A DNA stretch of 64,000 nt from Erythrobacter dokdonensis DSW-74 (GTDB taxonomy: Bacteria > Pseudomonadota > Alphaproteobacteria > Sphingomonadales > Sphingomonadaceae): contig NZ_LZYB01000002.1 of the NCBI RefSeq assembly GCF_001677335.1, positions 248,001-312,000 on the forward strand. Direction: 5' to 3'. The translations under genes and the position numbers were made by a program. Shown piece after piece: positions 43,901-52,520 of the stretch (its first letter is position 1; every line of letters starts with the position of its first letter). The notes below the pieces were generated by a model, which had not been told where the DNA came from, searched no databases, and saw nothing but the letters and a program-made list of their open reading frames with translations.

Positions 43901-44988
43901 CAGTCGAACACCACCACGCTGCGGGCCGAATGGCCGGCACGCATCTTGTTGAAGCCCTCGTTGACCTGTTCGAGCGGGATGCGTTCCGCGATGATCGTGT
44001 CGAGATCGAGCAGCCCGCGCAGGTAGAAATCGACGAGGCGTGGCAGGTCGACGGGGAAGTGGTTCATCCCCATCAGCGCGCCCATCAGCTTCTTGCCGCC
44101 GAGCAGATCGAAGGCCGACAGCCCGACCTTGCAGTCGAGCGGCATCATGCCGAGGATCACCGCCGTTCCGCCACGCTTGAGCGATGCTACCGCGAGATCG
44201 GCCGAGGCTTGCCGACCCACGGCCTCGATCCCCCAGTCGACCCCGCCGCCGGAGAGGGCGATAATCTGCTTGGCCGCATCTTCCGCGAGCGCATCAACCG
44301 TGTGGGTCGCGCCCAGAACCTGTGCCAGTTCACGCTTTTCGGGGAGCGGATCGGCGGCGATGATCTTGGCCGCACCCGCGATCTTTGCGGCGTTGATGAC
44401 GGCAAGGCCGACCCCGCCGCAGCCGACCACCGCCACGGTTTCGCCCGGCGTGACCTTGCAGGCATTGAAGATCGTTCCCGCACCAGTCGTCACCGCACAG
44501 CCGAGCAACGCGGCGCGATCGAACGGCATGTCCTTGTCGATCGCGACGCAGGCATGCTCGTGAATCAGCATCTGTTCGCTCAGCGCCGACAGGTTGAGCA
44601 TCTGGTTGACCGGCGAACCGTCGGCAAAGGCGATGCGCGATGCATCTCCCTTGGCGCGTCGGGTGTCGCCGCCCAGGCACAGCGCCATGCGACCGGTCAC
44701 GCAGAACTCGCAGTGTCCACAGAAGGCCGAGAGGCACGAGACGACGTGATCGCCGGGCTTAACCGTTTTTACCTCCGAGCCGACCGCGCGCACCACGCCC
44801 GCCGCTTCGTGCCCCGGAATGCAGGGCAGGGCGTGGGGGTAGTGGCCGTCGATGAAGTGCAGGTCCGAATGGCACAGCCCGCAGGCCTTGGTGTCGATCA
44901 GCACTTCGTGCGGCGCCGGGTCAGCATAGGTGACCTCGGCGATGCGCAGGCCCTCGCCAGGTTGTTCAAGGATGGCGGCTTTTGCCAT
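43900..44988 (-). CDS. Zinc-dependent alcohol dehydrogenase
   Basis: This 362-aa MDR-family dehydrogenase has the catalytic zinc set CGLCHSDLH and GHEAAGVV, the structural zinc CxxCxxC-x7-C in CGHCEFCVTGRMALC, and NAD binding VGCGGVGLAVI. Class III-like or acyl/aryl alcohol oxidation is likely; the substrate is unknown. ATG 44988 has CGGAG seven bases upstream; TTG 44994 is an alternative. A repeat lies directly before the ribosome site. Confidence 0.9.
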   Translation of the reverse strand: MAKAAILEQPGEGLRIAEVTYADPAPHEVLIDTKACGLCHSDLHFIDGHYPHALPCIPGHEAAGVVRAVGSEVKTVKPGDHVVSCLSAFCGHCEFCVTGRMALCLGGDTRRAKGDASRIAFADGSPVNQMLNLSALSEQMLIHEHACVAIDKDMPFDRAALLGCAVTTGAGTIFNACKVTPGETVAVVGCGGVGLAVINAAKIAGAAKIIAADPLPEKRELAQVLGATHTVDALAEDAAKQIIALSGGGVDWGIEAVGRQASADLAVASLKRGGTAVILGMMPLDCKVGLSAFDLLGGKKLMGALMGMNHFPVDLPRLVDFYLRGLLDLDTIIAERIPLEQVNEGFNKMRAGHSARSVVVFD

Positions 44989-44998
44989 GAGCAAACTC

Positions 44999-45089
44999 CG
45001 TTCGCCCTGAGCCTGTCGAAGGGCCGTTCTTCCTTCGCAGCTCAGGATCAGAAAGAAAAACGGTGCTTCGACAAGCTCAGCACGAACGG
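44999..45089. repeat. Intergenic inverted repeat upstream of the alcohol dehydrogenase
   Basis: The left arm (CGTTCGCCCTGAGCCTGTCG) and right arm (CGACAAGCTCAGCACGAACG) are imperfect inverted copies, both with the TTCGACAAGCTCAG core widespread in proteobacterial intergenic repeats. It occupies the gap between the dehydrogenase and acyl-CoA dehydrogenase genes. Confidence 0.75.
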
Positions 45090-45105
45090 CAGTTTGTTCG
45101 GTTCC

Positions 45106-46440
45106 TTAACGCGCCACGCCCACGTCGCCCGAGCTGAAGCTCTGGGCGTCGGTTGCACGGCCATGATCGCCGCGCAGGGCATTGGCGGTCGGGCCGGGGC
45201 GGGGTGCGTGCTTGGCGAACTCCATGTGCGCGATCGAGCGGGCGTGGACCTCGTCAGGCCCGTCGGCAAGGCGCAGCGTCCGCTGGTTGGCGTAAGAGCG
45301 CGCAAGGCCGTAATCCTCCGAAACGCCGCCGCCGCCATGCGCCTGGATCGCATCGTCGATGATCCGCAGAGCCATATTGGGGGCCTGCACCTTGATCATG
45401 GCGATTTCCTGCTTGGCAGCCTTGTTGCCGACCTTGTCCATCATGTCGGCGGCCTTGAGGCACAGCAGACGGGTCATGTCGATGTCGATCCGCGCGCGCG
45501 CCACGCGCTCTTCCCAGACCGAATGCTTGTAGACCGGTTTGCCGAACGCCTCGCGCTCCTGCAACCGGCGACACATCTTCTCCAGCGCCTCTTCCGCCGC
45601 GCCGATGGTGCGCATGCAGTGGTGGATGCGGCCCGGCCCCAGGCGCCCCTGCGCGATCTCGAAGCCGCGCCCTTCGCCCAGCAGCATGTTGGTGGCGGGC
45701 ACGCGCACGTCCTTGAGTTCGATCTCCATGTGGCCGTGCGGCGCATCGTCATAGCCAAACACCGGAAGGTGCCGCAGGATATTCACCCCCGGTGCATCGA
45801 GCGGCATCAGCACCATCGATTGCTGTGCGTGGCGCTGCGCGGCGAAATCGGTTTTGCCCATGACAATCGCAACCTTGCAGCGCGGATCGCCTGCGCCCGA
45901 AGACCACCACTTGCGCCCGTTGATCACATATTCGTCGCCGTCCCGCTCGATCCGGGTCTCGATATTGGTCGCGTCCGAGGATGCGGTGTTGGGCTCGGTC
46001 ATCAGGAAGGCCGAACGGATTTCGCCGTTCATCAGCGGGCGCAGCCATTGTTCCTTCTGTTCACGTGTGCCGTAGCGGTGGAACACTTCCATGTTGCCGG
46101 TATCGGGCGCGGAGCAGTTGAACACTTCGCTGGCCCAGCCGATGCGGCCCATTTCCTCGGCGCACAGGGCATATTCGAGGTTGGTGAGGCCCGGGCCTTC
46201 GAACTCGAAGCTGTCATCGACATGGTGATGGCTGTCGTTGCGCGGCGGCATGAACAGGTTCCAGATGCCCGCTTCCTTGGCGAGCTTCTTCTTGTCCTCG
46301 ATCACCTGGATTACCTTCCAGCGATCGCCCTCCATGTCTTGCGCCTTGTAGGTGTCCATGTTGGGGCGCACATGGGCCTCGATGAAATCGCGCACGCGAT
46401 TGCGCCAGTAGACCTGACGTTCGGTGGGTTCGAAATCCAT
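45106..46440 (-). CDS. Acyl-CoA dehydrogenase (ACAD10/11-like)
   Basis: This 444-aa flavin dehydrogenase has [20 protein letters not shown] (FAD/substrate motif), [74 protein letters not shown] and [34 protein letters not shown]. These match the ACAD10/11 group rather than the medium-chain type. It probably acts with the phosphotransferase and alcohol dehydrogenase next to it. ATG 46440 starts with the family-typical [19 protein letters not shown]. Confidence 0.92.
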   Translation of the reverse strand: MDFEPTERQVYWRNRVRDFIEAHVRPNMDTYKAQDMEGDRWKVIQVIEDKKKLAKEAGIWNLFMPPRNDSHHHVDDSFEFEGPGLTNLEYALCAEEMGRIGWASEVFNCSAPDTGNMEVFHRYGTREQKEQWLRPLMNGEIRSAFLMTEPNTASSDATNIETRIERDGDEYVINGRKWWSSGAGDPRCKVAIVMGKTDFAAQRHAQQSMVLMPLDAPGVNILRHLPVFGYDDAPHGHMEIELKDVRVPATNMLLGEGRGFEIAQGRLGPGRIHHCMRTIGAAEEALEKMCRRLQEREAFGKPVYKHSVWEERVARARIDIDMTRLLCLKAADMMDKVGNKAAKQEIAMIKVQAPNMALRIIDDAIQAHGGGGVSEDYGLARSYANQRTLRLADGPDEVHARSIAHMEFAKHAPRPGPTANALRGDHGRATDAQSFSSGDVGVAR

Positions 46441-46520
46441 GGGTGAAGTTCCTCTCTCGTCCTGAATGAAAACCGAATCTGGCTGTGACCGTGGCAGAGC
46501 GCGGGCGGCGCGCCAAGCTC

Positions 46521-48005
46521 TCAATTGTTGGGTACTGCGACCCCTTCCGGCTCTGCCGTTGCGGTGCCGCTGGCAGGGGTGGGCGCATTGCGGCGGTCGC
46601 GGGCGCGGCGCTCTGCCAGCCGGGCGACGCGCGCTTCGTGTTCGGCGCGGCTGATCGGAAAGCGCGCCAGCCACCACGCCGATATGGCGGCGAGCAGCAG
46701 CATCGCGCCGCCATAACAGATCACCAGATGCTCGACGACAGCCAGCGGCACCTCGCCGGGCTGGGCGTTGGTGGGCAATTGCGACAGGGCGATGATCTGG
46801 CCCGAGACGAAAATCCCCGCCCCGGTTGCGCATTTCTGCACCAGCCAGTTGCCCGAATAGAACGACCCTTCCGCGCGCCGTCCGGTGCGTTCTTCAAAGG
46901 CTTCGACGATCTCCGCGATCATCGAGGTGGCCGATACCAGCGATAGGATGCCGAGCGCGGTCGCGACCAGTGCGAAGGCGTAGAACAGCGCGGCTGACAG
47001 GTTGCTGCCCGGCTGCGGCCACAGCCCCGCCAGCAGCAGCACGAAGGGGATCATCCCGATTGCGGTGCCCACGATCATCCCCATCGCCGCGCTGCCCGCC
47101 TTGCCGAGCTTGCGGTGCAGCGGCGCGATCACCACGAACATCACCAGCACCGAGCCAAACAGCACCAGCGGGAAGAACATCAATTGCGCGCTGGTGAGCT
47201 GCCAGACGAACAGATTGATGTAATTGGTCATCGAGAAGTTCAGCCCCTGATGCACATAGGCCGCCAGCCCGCCAGCGGCGAAGATCAGGAAGGCGCGTTC
47301 CGAAAAGGCTTCGGTAATCTCGTGAAAGGCGCCCCTGATGGTGAAGGGCGCGGGGCGCGTTGCGGGGAGGCGGGCAACGATGGAATGCTGCCCGGCCGCA
47401 GAGCCGATCACCGAAGCCGCCATCAGCACCGCGCCGAAAATGCCGAAAACGAGATAGCCCTCGCGCTGTAACAGCCCCTCCGGCCCCGGCATGAAAACGG
47501 TATAGGCTAGGATCATCATGCCCAGCCCTCCGATCCACCCGCCCAGCGCACGGTAGCGGAACAGGGTGGTGCGCTCGTCGTAATCGGCGGTGATTTCCGG
47601 CACGAGGCTCGCCGAGGGCACCTCGCAGGCCGACAGCAGCACGCGCACCGCAATCGCAATGCCGACCAGGCCTGCAAAGCTCGGCGCTTCGCCTGTTGGC
47701 GGACTCCACAGCATGATCCAGGCAAAAGCGAGCGGGATGGGCGCCGCATAGAGCCACGGCAGGCGGCGGCCCCATCGGGTGTAGGTGCGGTCCGACAGGT
47801 TGCCCAGGATCGGATCGACGACCGCATCCACCAGCAGCGCGATCAGCAACGCAAGGCTGACCAGACCCGCGTCCATCCCGAGCACCTGATTGTAGAAAAT
47901 CAGCAGGAAGAAGGAAAAGCCGTTGTCCTTAACTCCGAATGCCACCGCACCGAAGCCCTGCACGAGCTTGATGCGCATCGGCAGGCGGCCTTCGGTAAAG
48001 CTCAC
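46521..48005 (-). CDS. GPH-family MFS transporter
   Basis: This 494-aa, about 12-helix transporter has the glycoside-pentoside-hexuronide:cation symporter layout: [56 protein letters not shown] and [15 protein letters not shown]. The solute cannot be predicted, although its position among acyl-CoA genes suggests an organic acid or lipid-derived compound. It starts with GTG 48005, behind GGAG. Confidence 0.85.
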   Translation of the reverse strand: MSFTEGRLPMRIKLVQGFGAVAFGVKDNGFSFFLLIFYNQVLGMDAGLVSLALLIALLVDAVVDPILGNLSDRTYTRWGRRLPWLYAAPIPLAFAWIMLWSPPTGEAPSFAGLVGIAIAVRVLLSACEVPSASLVPEITADYDERTTLFRYRALGGWIGGLGMMILAYTVFMPGPEGLLQREGYLVFGIFGAVLMAASVIGSAAGQHSIVARLPATRPAPFTIRGAFHEITEAFSERAFLIFAAGGLAAYVHQGLNFSMTNYINLFVWQLTSAQLMFFPLVLFGSVLVMFVVIAPLHRKLGKAGSAAMGMIVGTAIGMIPFVLLLAGLWPQPGSNLSAALFYAFALVATALGILSLVSATSMIAEIVEAFEERTGRRAEGSFYSGNWLVQKCATGAGIFVSGQIIALSQLPTNAQPGEVPLAVVEHLVICYGGAMLLLAAISAWWLARFPISRAEHEARVARLAERRARDRRNAPTPASGTATAEPEGVAVPNN

Positions 48006-48218
48006 GCGGCGCTGCTCCGCGCTGGCGCGGGCCGTGCGAATCCGGTCACGTTTCTCTCCCTCTCTAGGCTGCGAATCCTAGGCCGATTGCACGATGCGTC
48101 AATTGCCTCGCGGCTGACGCTACGGCATCGCGGACCGCACGAAGAGCGCTTGCAGCGCCGCGCGAAATGCCACTAACGTAAGCGTCAAGTGAGAGTGACA
48201 AGAGAGGAGAGTCGGCTG

Positions 48219-49412
48219 ATGTCCGATCTGGAAACATTCCGTGCCGAAACCCGCGCATGGCTTGAAGCCAACTGCCCGCCCGAAATGCGCGAGCCGGTGC
48301 GCGATGACGAGGACGTGTATTGGGGCGGTCGCCGCGCGACTTTCAAGAACGCGGCGCAAAAGGCATGGTTCGAGGCCTGCGTTGCCAAGGGCTATACCGT
48401 GCCGGCCTGGCCCAAGGAATATGGCGGGGCGGGGCTTTCGCCGGCAGAAGCCAAGGTGCTGCGCGAGGAAATGAGCCGCATCAACGCGCGCCCGCCGCTG
48501 TCGTCCTTCGGCATCTGGATGCTCGGCCCGGCGCTGCTGCAATTCGGCACCGAGGGGCAAAAAGCACGCTTCCTCAATGAAATCGCCCGCGGCGAAATCC
48601 GTTGGTGCCAGGGCTATTCGGAGCCCGGTTCGGGTTCCGACCTCGTCAGCTTGCAGACCTTTGGCGAAGACGAGGGCGATCACTGGGTCGTCAACGGCCA
48701 GAAGATCTGGACCTCCTATGCCGATCAGGCCGACTGGATCTTCTGCCTGGTCCGCACCGACAAGAACGACAAGTACAAGGGCATCACCTTCATGCTCTAC
48801 GACATGGCGAGCGAAGGGGTGACCACCAAGCCGATCCTGCTGATCAGCGGCAACAGCCCGTTCTGCGAAACCTTCTTCGACAATGTGAAGGTGCCCAAGT
48901 CCTATGGCGAGGATTGCCCGGCTTATGTCGGCGAGGTCAATCGCGGCTGGGACGTGGCCAAGTACCTGCTCGGCCACGAACGCGAGATGATTTCCGGTGC
49001 AGGCGGCGGGGAACGCAGCGCAGCCATCGGCGCGATGATGAAGCGCCATGCGGCCAAGCTTGGCGATGATCTCGACCCGGTGCTGCGGGCAGAGCTTGCC
49101 ATGTTCGATGTCGATGCGCTGGCCTATACCGCGATGGGCGAGAAGTTCCTCGACGAGATCAAGGTCGGCAAGGCGCACCCTGCGCAGCCGAACATGATGA
49201 AATATGTCGGCACCGAGCTGAACAAGCGTCGCCACGAACTGATGATGGCGGTCGGCGGCTCGCGCAGCCTCGAATGGGAGAGTGAGGAGACCGGCGGCGG
49301 CAAGCCTGCGCGCGGCTGGCTGCGCACCAAGGCGAACTCGATTGAAGGCGGCACCTCGGAAGTCATGCTCAACGTGATTTCCAAGCGCATCCTCGATCTG
49401 CCGGGGGCTTGA
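48219..49412 (+). CDS. Acyl-CoA dehydrogenase
   Basis: This 397-aa enzyme starts MSDLETFRAETRAWLEANCPPEMREP, the usual opening of large-chain acyl-CoA dehydrogenases. It has YPKEYGG-like WPKEYGGAGLSPAEA, QGYSEPGSGSDLVSLQT, VNGQKIWTSYADQADWIFCLVRTD and a C-terminal KANSIEGGTSEVMLNVISKRILDLP. It probably forms an alpha/beta pair with the next gene. ATG 48219 follows AGAGAGGAGAG. Confidence 0.93.
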   Translation: MSDLETFRAETRAWLEANCPPEMREPVRDDEDVYWGGRRATFKNAAQKAWFEACVAKGYTVPAWPKEYGGAGLSPAEAKVLREEMSRINARPPLSSFGIWMLGPALLQFGTEGQKARFLNEIARGEIRWCQGYSEPGSGSDLVSLQTFGEDEGDHWVVNGQKIWTSYADQADWIFCLVRTDKNDKYKGITFMLYDMASEGVTTKPILLISGNSPFCETFFDNVKVPKSYGEDCPAYVGEVNRGWDVAKYLLGHEREMISGAGGGERSAAIGAMMKRHAAKLGDDLDPVLRAELAMFDVDALAYTAMGEKFLDEIKVGKAHPAQPNMMKYVGTELNKRRHELMMAVGGSRSLEWESEETGGGKPARGWLRTKANSIEGGTSEVMLNVISKRILDLPGA

Positions 49413-49430
49413 CTTAGCAACACGCGCCTC

Positions 49431-49501
49431 CCCGGGCGTGACCCGGGGCCCCGCTTCTTGTGGCGGGGAAGAAGGAAGCGGGATCCCGGGTCACGCCCGG
49501 G
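49431..49501. repeat. Intergenic inverted repeat between two acyl-CoA dehydrogenase genes
   Basis: CCCGGGCGTGACCCGGGG and its near inverted copy (CCCGGGTCACGCCCGGG) flank a CCCCGCTTC/GAAGCGGG inner hairpin. It fills the gap between the genes and may make an RNA hairpin between the two cistrons. Confidence 0.75.
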
Positions 49502-49529
49502 AAGACGAAGAATGGGAGAGGGAAAACCA

Positions 49530-50669
49530 ATGCCCCTGTATCACAACGAAGATCAGGCGATGCTGGCCGATACCGCGGCCGGTTTCATGGCCGAGGAAGG
49601 CAATATCGCCAAGCAACTGCGCCACTGGCGCGACCGCAACTGCAAGGATGGTTTCGGCCACGGCTTCTGGAAGCAGATGGCCGAAATGGGGTTTACCGGG
49701 ATGCTGGTGGACGAGGCCGATGGCGGGCTGGGCATGGGCCATGTCGAGGCCGGAATCGTGCTGGAGGAAATCGGCCGCAACCTCACGCCTTCGCCCTTCC
49801 TCACCTCCTCGGTGCTGGCGGCGACGGCACTTAAGGCTGGTTCGGACGATTTGAAGGGCCGCTATCTGCCCGGCCTGATCGCAGGCGATGCCGTGTTCGC
49901 GGTGGCGATCGACGAGACCGCCAAGCACCGCCCCAGCCGCATCGCCACCCGCGCCGAGAAATCGGGCAATGGCTTCCGCCTCACCGGGTCCAAGAGCTTC
50001 GTCATTCACGGCGGCAGCGCCGACATGATCGTGGTCGCCGCGCGCACCTCCGGTTCGGATGAAGACGCTGACGGCATTACCTTGTTTGCCGTTCCGAAGG
50101 ATGCCGCCGGCATGAGCCACGATTCGGTGCGCCTCGTGGATTCCTCGATGGCTACTCATACGAAGTTCGATGGTGTCGAACTTGATGGCGATGCGGTGAT
50201 CGGAGAGATCGACGGCGGTCGTGTGGTGCTAGAGGCCATGCTGCTGGCAGGCCGGGTTGGCGCGGCAGCGGAAGGTGTCGGTGTTGCCCGCGGGGCGATG
50301 GACATGACCGTCGATTACCTCAAGCAGAGGAAGCAGTTCGGCAAGCTGATCGGCGAGTTCCAGGCATTGCAGCACCGCGCCAGCCATCTCTATTCGGAGG
50401 TCGAAATCGCTCGTGCGGTGACGATCAAGGCGCAGCAATTGCTCGATGCGGGCAGCGAGCAGGCCGACCTCATGGCCAGCGTCGCCAAGGCCAAGGTCGC
50501 CAGGGCCGCGCGGCTTGCGGTGCAGGAAGGCGTGCAGTTGCATGGCGGCATCGGCATGACCGACGAATACGACATCGGCCTCTACATGAAGCGCGACCGC
50601 GCGTTGGCTGAGTTCCTGGGCGATGCCTTCTTCCACGCCAACCGCGTGGCGCAGCTGAGCGGATATTGA
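49530..50669 (+). CDS. Acyl-CoA dehydrogenase
   Basis: This 379-aa second dehydrogenase has GFTGMLVDEADGGLGMGHVEAGIVLEEIGRNLTPSPFLTSSVL, KSFVIHGGSADMIVVAARTSG, AEGVGVARGAMDMTVDYLKQRKQFGKLIGEFQALQHRASHLYSEVEIAR and the C-terminal VQLHGGIGMTDEYDIGLYMKRDRAL. It resembles the smaller partner of heteromeric acyl-CoA dehydrogenases. ATG 49530 has GGGAGAGGG upstream; longer frames run into the repeat. Confidence 0.93.
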   Translation: MPLYHNEDQAMLADTAAGFMAEEGNIAKQLRHWRDRNCKDGFGHGFWKQMAEMGFTGMLVDEADGGLGMGHVEAGIVLEEIGRNLTPSPFLTSSVLAATALKAGSDDLKGRYLPGLIAGDAVFAVAIDETAKHRPSRIATRAEKSGNGFRLTGSKSFVIHGGSADMIVVAARTSGSDEDADGITLFAVPKDAAGMSHDSVRLVDSSMATHTKFDGVELDGDAVIGEIDGGRVVLEAMLLAGRVGAAAEGVGVARGAMDMTVDYLKQRKQFGKLIGEFQALQHRASHLYSEVEIARAVTIKAQQLLDAGSEQADLMASVAKAKVARAARLAVQEGVQLHGGIGMTDEYDIGLYMKRDRALAEFLGDAFFHANRVAQLSGY

Positions 50670-50682
50670 TCAAACTTGCTCC

Positions 50683-50786
50683 TCGTCATTGCGAGGAGCC
50701 GCAGGCGACGCGGCAATCCATGGATCACGCTCTCCGCGAGCGGCAAGGTCGGGCCATGGATTGCTTCGCTCCGCTCGCAATGACGA
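50683..50786. repeat. REP-like intergenic inverted repeat, family A copy 2
   Basis: It starts TCGTCATTGCGAGGAGCCG and ends GCTCGCAATGACGA, with inner CGGCAATCCATGG and CCATGGATTGCTTCG. The arms match the copy at 13841-13946 while the centre differs. Confidence 0.85.
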
Positions 50787-50805
50787 ATGAGGGAGAAATA
50801 AAATA

Positions 50806-51615
50806 ATGGACATTCAATCACTTTTCAGCCTCGAAGGCCGAATCGCTCTCGTCACTGGCGGCAGCCGCGGGATCGGCAAGATGTTCGTCGAGGGGCTGCT
50901 AGCGGCAGGCTGCGCGCGGGTCTACATCTCGGCGCGCAAGGTCGAACAGATGCAGGCGACCATCGACGAGTTCGGGCCTGACAAGGTCATCGGCATCCCT
51001 GCAGACCTTTCACAGATGGACGGTATCGTCAGTCTCGCCAACGAACTGAAGGCGCGCGAGAGCCGGCTTGATATCCTGATCAACAATGCCGGCGCGGCCT
51101 GGGGTCAGCCCTATCTCGAATTTTCCGAGGCCGGCTGGCACCGGACGATGGATCTGAACGTCAAGACGCCGTTCTTCCTCACCCAGAAGCTGCACGACCT
51201 GCTGGTCGAAGGCGGCAAGGCGGGGCATCCGGCCAAGGTGATCCACGTCTCCTCGATCGACGGGCAGCGCATCAACCCGTGGGAGACCTATGCCTATCAG
51301 GCATCCAAGGCGGGCGTGATCCAGCTGACCCGGCGCATGGCTGCGCGGCTGATCCAGGACAATATCATCGTCACCTCGATCGCACCGGGGGCCTTCCCGA
51401 GCGAAATGAACAAGGCCGCCAAGGACGCGCCCGACGCCTCGGCGAGCGGCATTCCGGCCAAGCGCATCGGCACAGCTGAGGATATGGCCGCCGCCGCGAT
51501 CTACCTGTGCAGCCGCGCGGGCGATTATGTGGTCGGCGAGACGCTGACCGTCGACGGCGGGGTGGTCAATGCGCTGCTCCCGAACCACTTCGCCGATCCG
51601 GGTGGCAAGGGCTGA
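50806..51615 (+). CDS. SDR-family oxidoreductase
   Basis: This 269-aa classical SDR has TGGSRGIG (17-24), NNAG (93-96), Ser150, Tyr164 and Lys168 (YQASK). It ends in the usual GETLTVDGGVVN. It is close to FabG-like and 3-hydroxyacyl or aryl ketone reductases. It lies downstream of the acyl-CoA dehydrogenases on the same strand behind a repeat, so it may act on their hydroxyacyl or keto intermediates. ATG 50806 follows GAGGGAGAA. Confidence 0.92.
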   Translation: MDIQSLFSLEGRIALVTGGSRGIGKMFVEGLLAAGCARVYISARKVEQMQATIDEFGPDKVIGIPADLSQMDGIVSLANELKARESRLDILINNAGAAWGQPYLEFSEAGWHRTMDLNVKTPFFLTQKLHDLLVEGGKAGHPAKVIHVSSIDGQRINPWETYAYQASKAGVIQLTRRMAARLIQDNIIVTSIAPGAFPSEMNKAAKDAPDASASGIPAKRIGTAEDMAAAAIYLCSRAGDYVVGETLTVDGGVVNALLPNHFADPGGKG

Positions 51616-51639
51616 TCTGCCGCGCTGCCACGAGGCAAC

Positions 51640-51678
51640 AAAAAGCCCCGCCAACTCTCAGATTTGCGGGGCTTTTTT
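51640..51678. terminator. Bidirectional terminator downstream of the SDR gene
   Basis: The stem GCCCCGC (51645-51651)/GCGGGGC (51666-51672) has an A-run before (51640-51644) and six T after (51673-51678). It would end the plus-strand SDR transcript and minus-strand transcripts arriving from lrp. Confidence 0.85.
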
Positions 51679-51682
51679 GCGA

Positions 51683-51716
51683 TGGTGGGCGTGGGAAGGA
51701 TCGAACTTCCGGCCCC
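51683..51716 (-). pseudogene. tRNA-Val 3' fragment (T-arm, acceptor 3' strand, CCA)
   Basis: On the minus strand it reads GGGGCC-GGAAG-TTCGATC-CTTCC-CACGCCC-A-CCA, a perfect T-arm and acceptor 3' strand. There is no matching 5' half: no GGGCGTG lies upstream within 260 bases, and the D and anticodon arms are absent. It is a truncated copy of the intact tRNA-Val at 53777-53851. It would be transcribed as part of the lrp 3' region. Confidence 0.75.
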
Positions 51717-51943
51717 GGGCCTTTTGGAGGATCGGCGACCCGCAGATACCCGCCAGCTTCATTCTGGATCATCCCGGATTGATGATTTTTGCCGACGATT
51801 CCGCAGTATCCGGCACTTGATGGCTCCTTCATGCGGCATCGCCCTTTCTGACCGCGAAGGAGCGCGTCGCGGGATTCCCGATAAGGCGGGCTCCAGCTCT
51901 CCAACCAAGCCACGCAGGCCGCGCCTGCGTTTGCAGCGGTGGT
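51717..51943. other. Intergenic stretch without a gene
   Basis: 227 bases lie between the tRNA fragment and the lrp stop. I see no ORF with family similarity or credible ribosome site, no complete tRNA, and no terminator. A CAGGCCGCGCCTG-type palindrome lies at about 51916-51928. It may be sequence left over from the event that produced the truncated tRNA copy. Confidence 0.5.
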
Positions 51944-52384
51944 TCATTCACCGCCGTTCAGCGTGCGAATGGTGAACTGGCTCACCAACCGCTGCACGCC
52001 GGGCAGAGCCGAGAGAATTTCCCGGTGGATACGCTCGTAGCTGTCATCGCTGCGCACCAGCACCTTGAGCAGATAATCGGATTCGCCGCTCATCAGATAT
52101 GTCTCGGCCACAAGCGGTGTCTGCGCGAGCGCTTTCTCGAACGCCAGCATGGTCGCCTGGCGCTGATCGGTCAGCGTGACATGGACAAAGACGGTCGAGG
52201 GATTTCCGCGCGCCGCGTTCGAGAGGCGCGCGCGATAGCCGAGGATCGCGCCGCTTTCCTCCAGCGCCTTGACCCGTCGGTGGGCGGCTGAGGGCGACAG
52301 GCCCACGCGCTCGCCCAATTGTTCGCCGGTCAGCCGGGAGTCGCCTGCAAGCAGATCAAGAATTTTTCGGTCGATACGATCCAT
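51944..52384 (-). CDS. Lrp/AsnC-family transcriptional regulator
   Basis: This 146-aa regulator has an N-terminal winged HTH (MDRIDRKILDLLAGDSRLTGEQLGERVGLSPSAAHRRVKALEESGAI) and a C-terminal RAM ligand domain (VFVHVTLTDQRQATMLAFEKALAQTPLVAETYLMSGESDYLLKVLVRSDDSYERI). It is divergent from ald, a classic arrangement in which the regulator activates alanine dehydrogenase in response to alanine. ATG 52384 is the family-typical start. Confidence 0.92.
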   Translation of the reverse strand: MDRIDRKILDLLAGDSRLTGEQLGERVGLSPSAAHRRVKALEESGAILGYRARLSNAARGNPSTVFVHVTLTDQRQATMLAFEKALAQTPLVAETYLMSGESDYLLKVLVRSDDSYERIHREILSALPGVQRLVSQFTIRTLNGGE

Positions 52385-52387
52385 TCG

Positions 52388-52416
52388 CAAATTTCTTGCA
52401 GCATTAGGCAATTTCA
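52388..52416. promoter_or_regulatory. Putative Lrp/AldR operator between lrp and ald
   Basis: An AT-rich stretch contains TTGC-N8-GCAA (TTGCAGCATTAGGCAA) preceded by CGCAAATTTC, in the 136-base divergent region. Lrp-type regulators bind such AT-rich, TTG/CAA-ended palindromes. Assignment rests on position and symmetry only. Confidence 0.4.
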
Positions 52417-52520
52417 CACAAGCCATTCTCGATTAATCGCTGCCATGCGCCGATCATTGCGAAGATCATGCAGGCCCTTGCTGCTAAATCGCGCCCAGTC
52501 ACCGCAAATGAGAGGCGAGC

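Larger units (their letters stand above)
51636..51716. repeat. 81-bp direct repeat, left copy (terminator plus tRNA-Val 3' end)
   Basis: These 81 bases match 53730-53810 at 75 of 81 positions, in the same orientation. The copy includes the terminator (51640-51678) and the tRNA 3' fragment (51683-51716). The two copies bracket the lrp-ald pair. Confidence 0.85.

Noticed and set aside
43930..46446. 838-codon open frame on the plus strand over alcohol and acyl-CoA dehydrogenase genes
   Set aside because: It is antisense to two well-supported genes, crosses their repeat-filled gap and shows no domain.
51664..51800. Possible complete tRNA on the minus strand
   Set aside because: Only the T-arm, acceptor 3' strand and CCA exist. 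No 5' acceptor strand, D-arm or anticodon arm can be found nearby.
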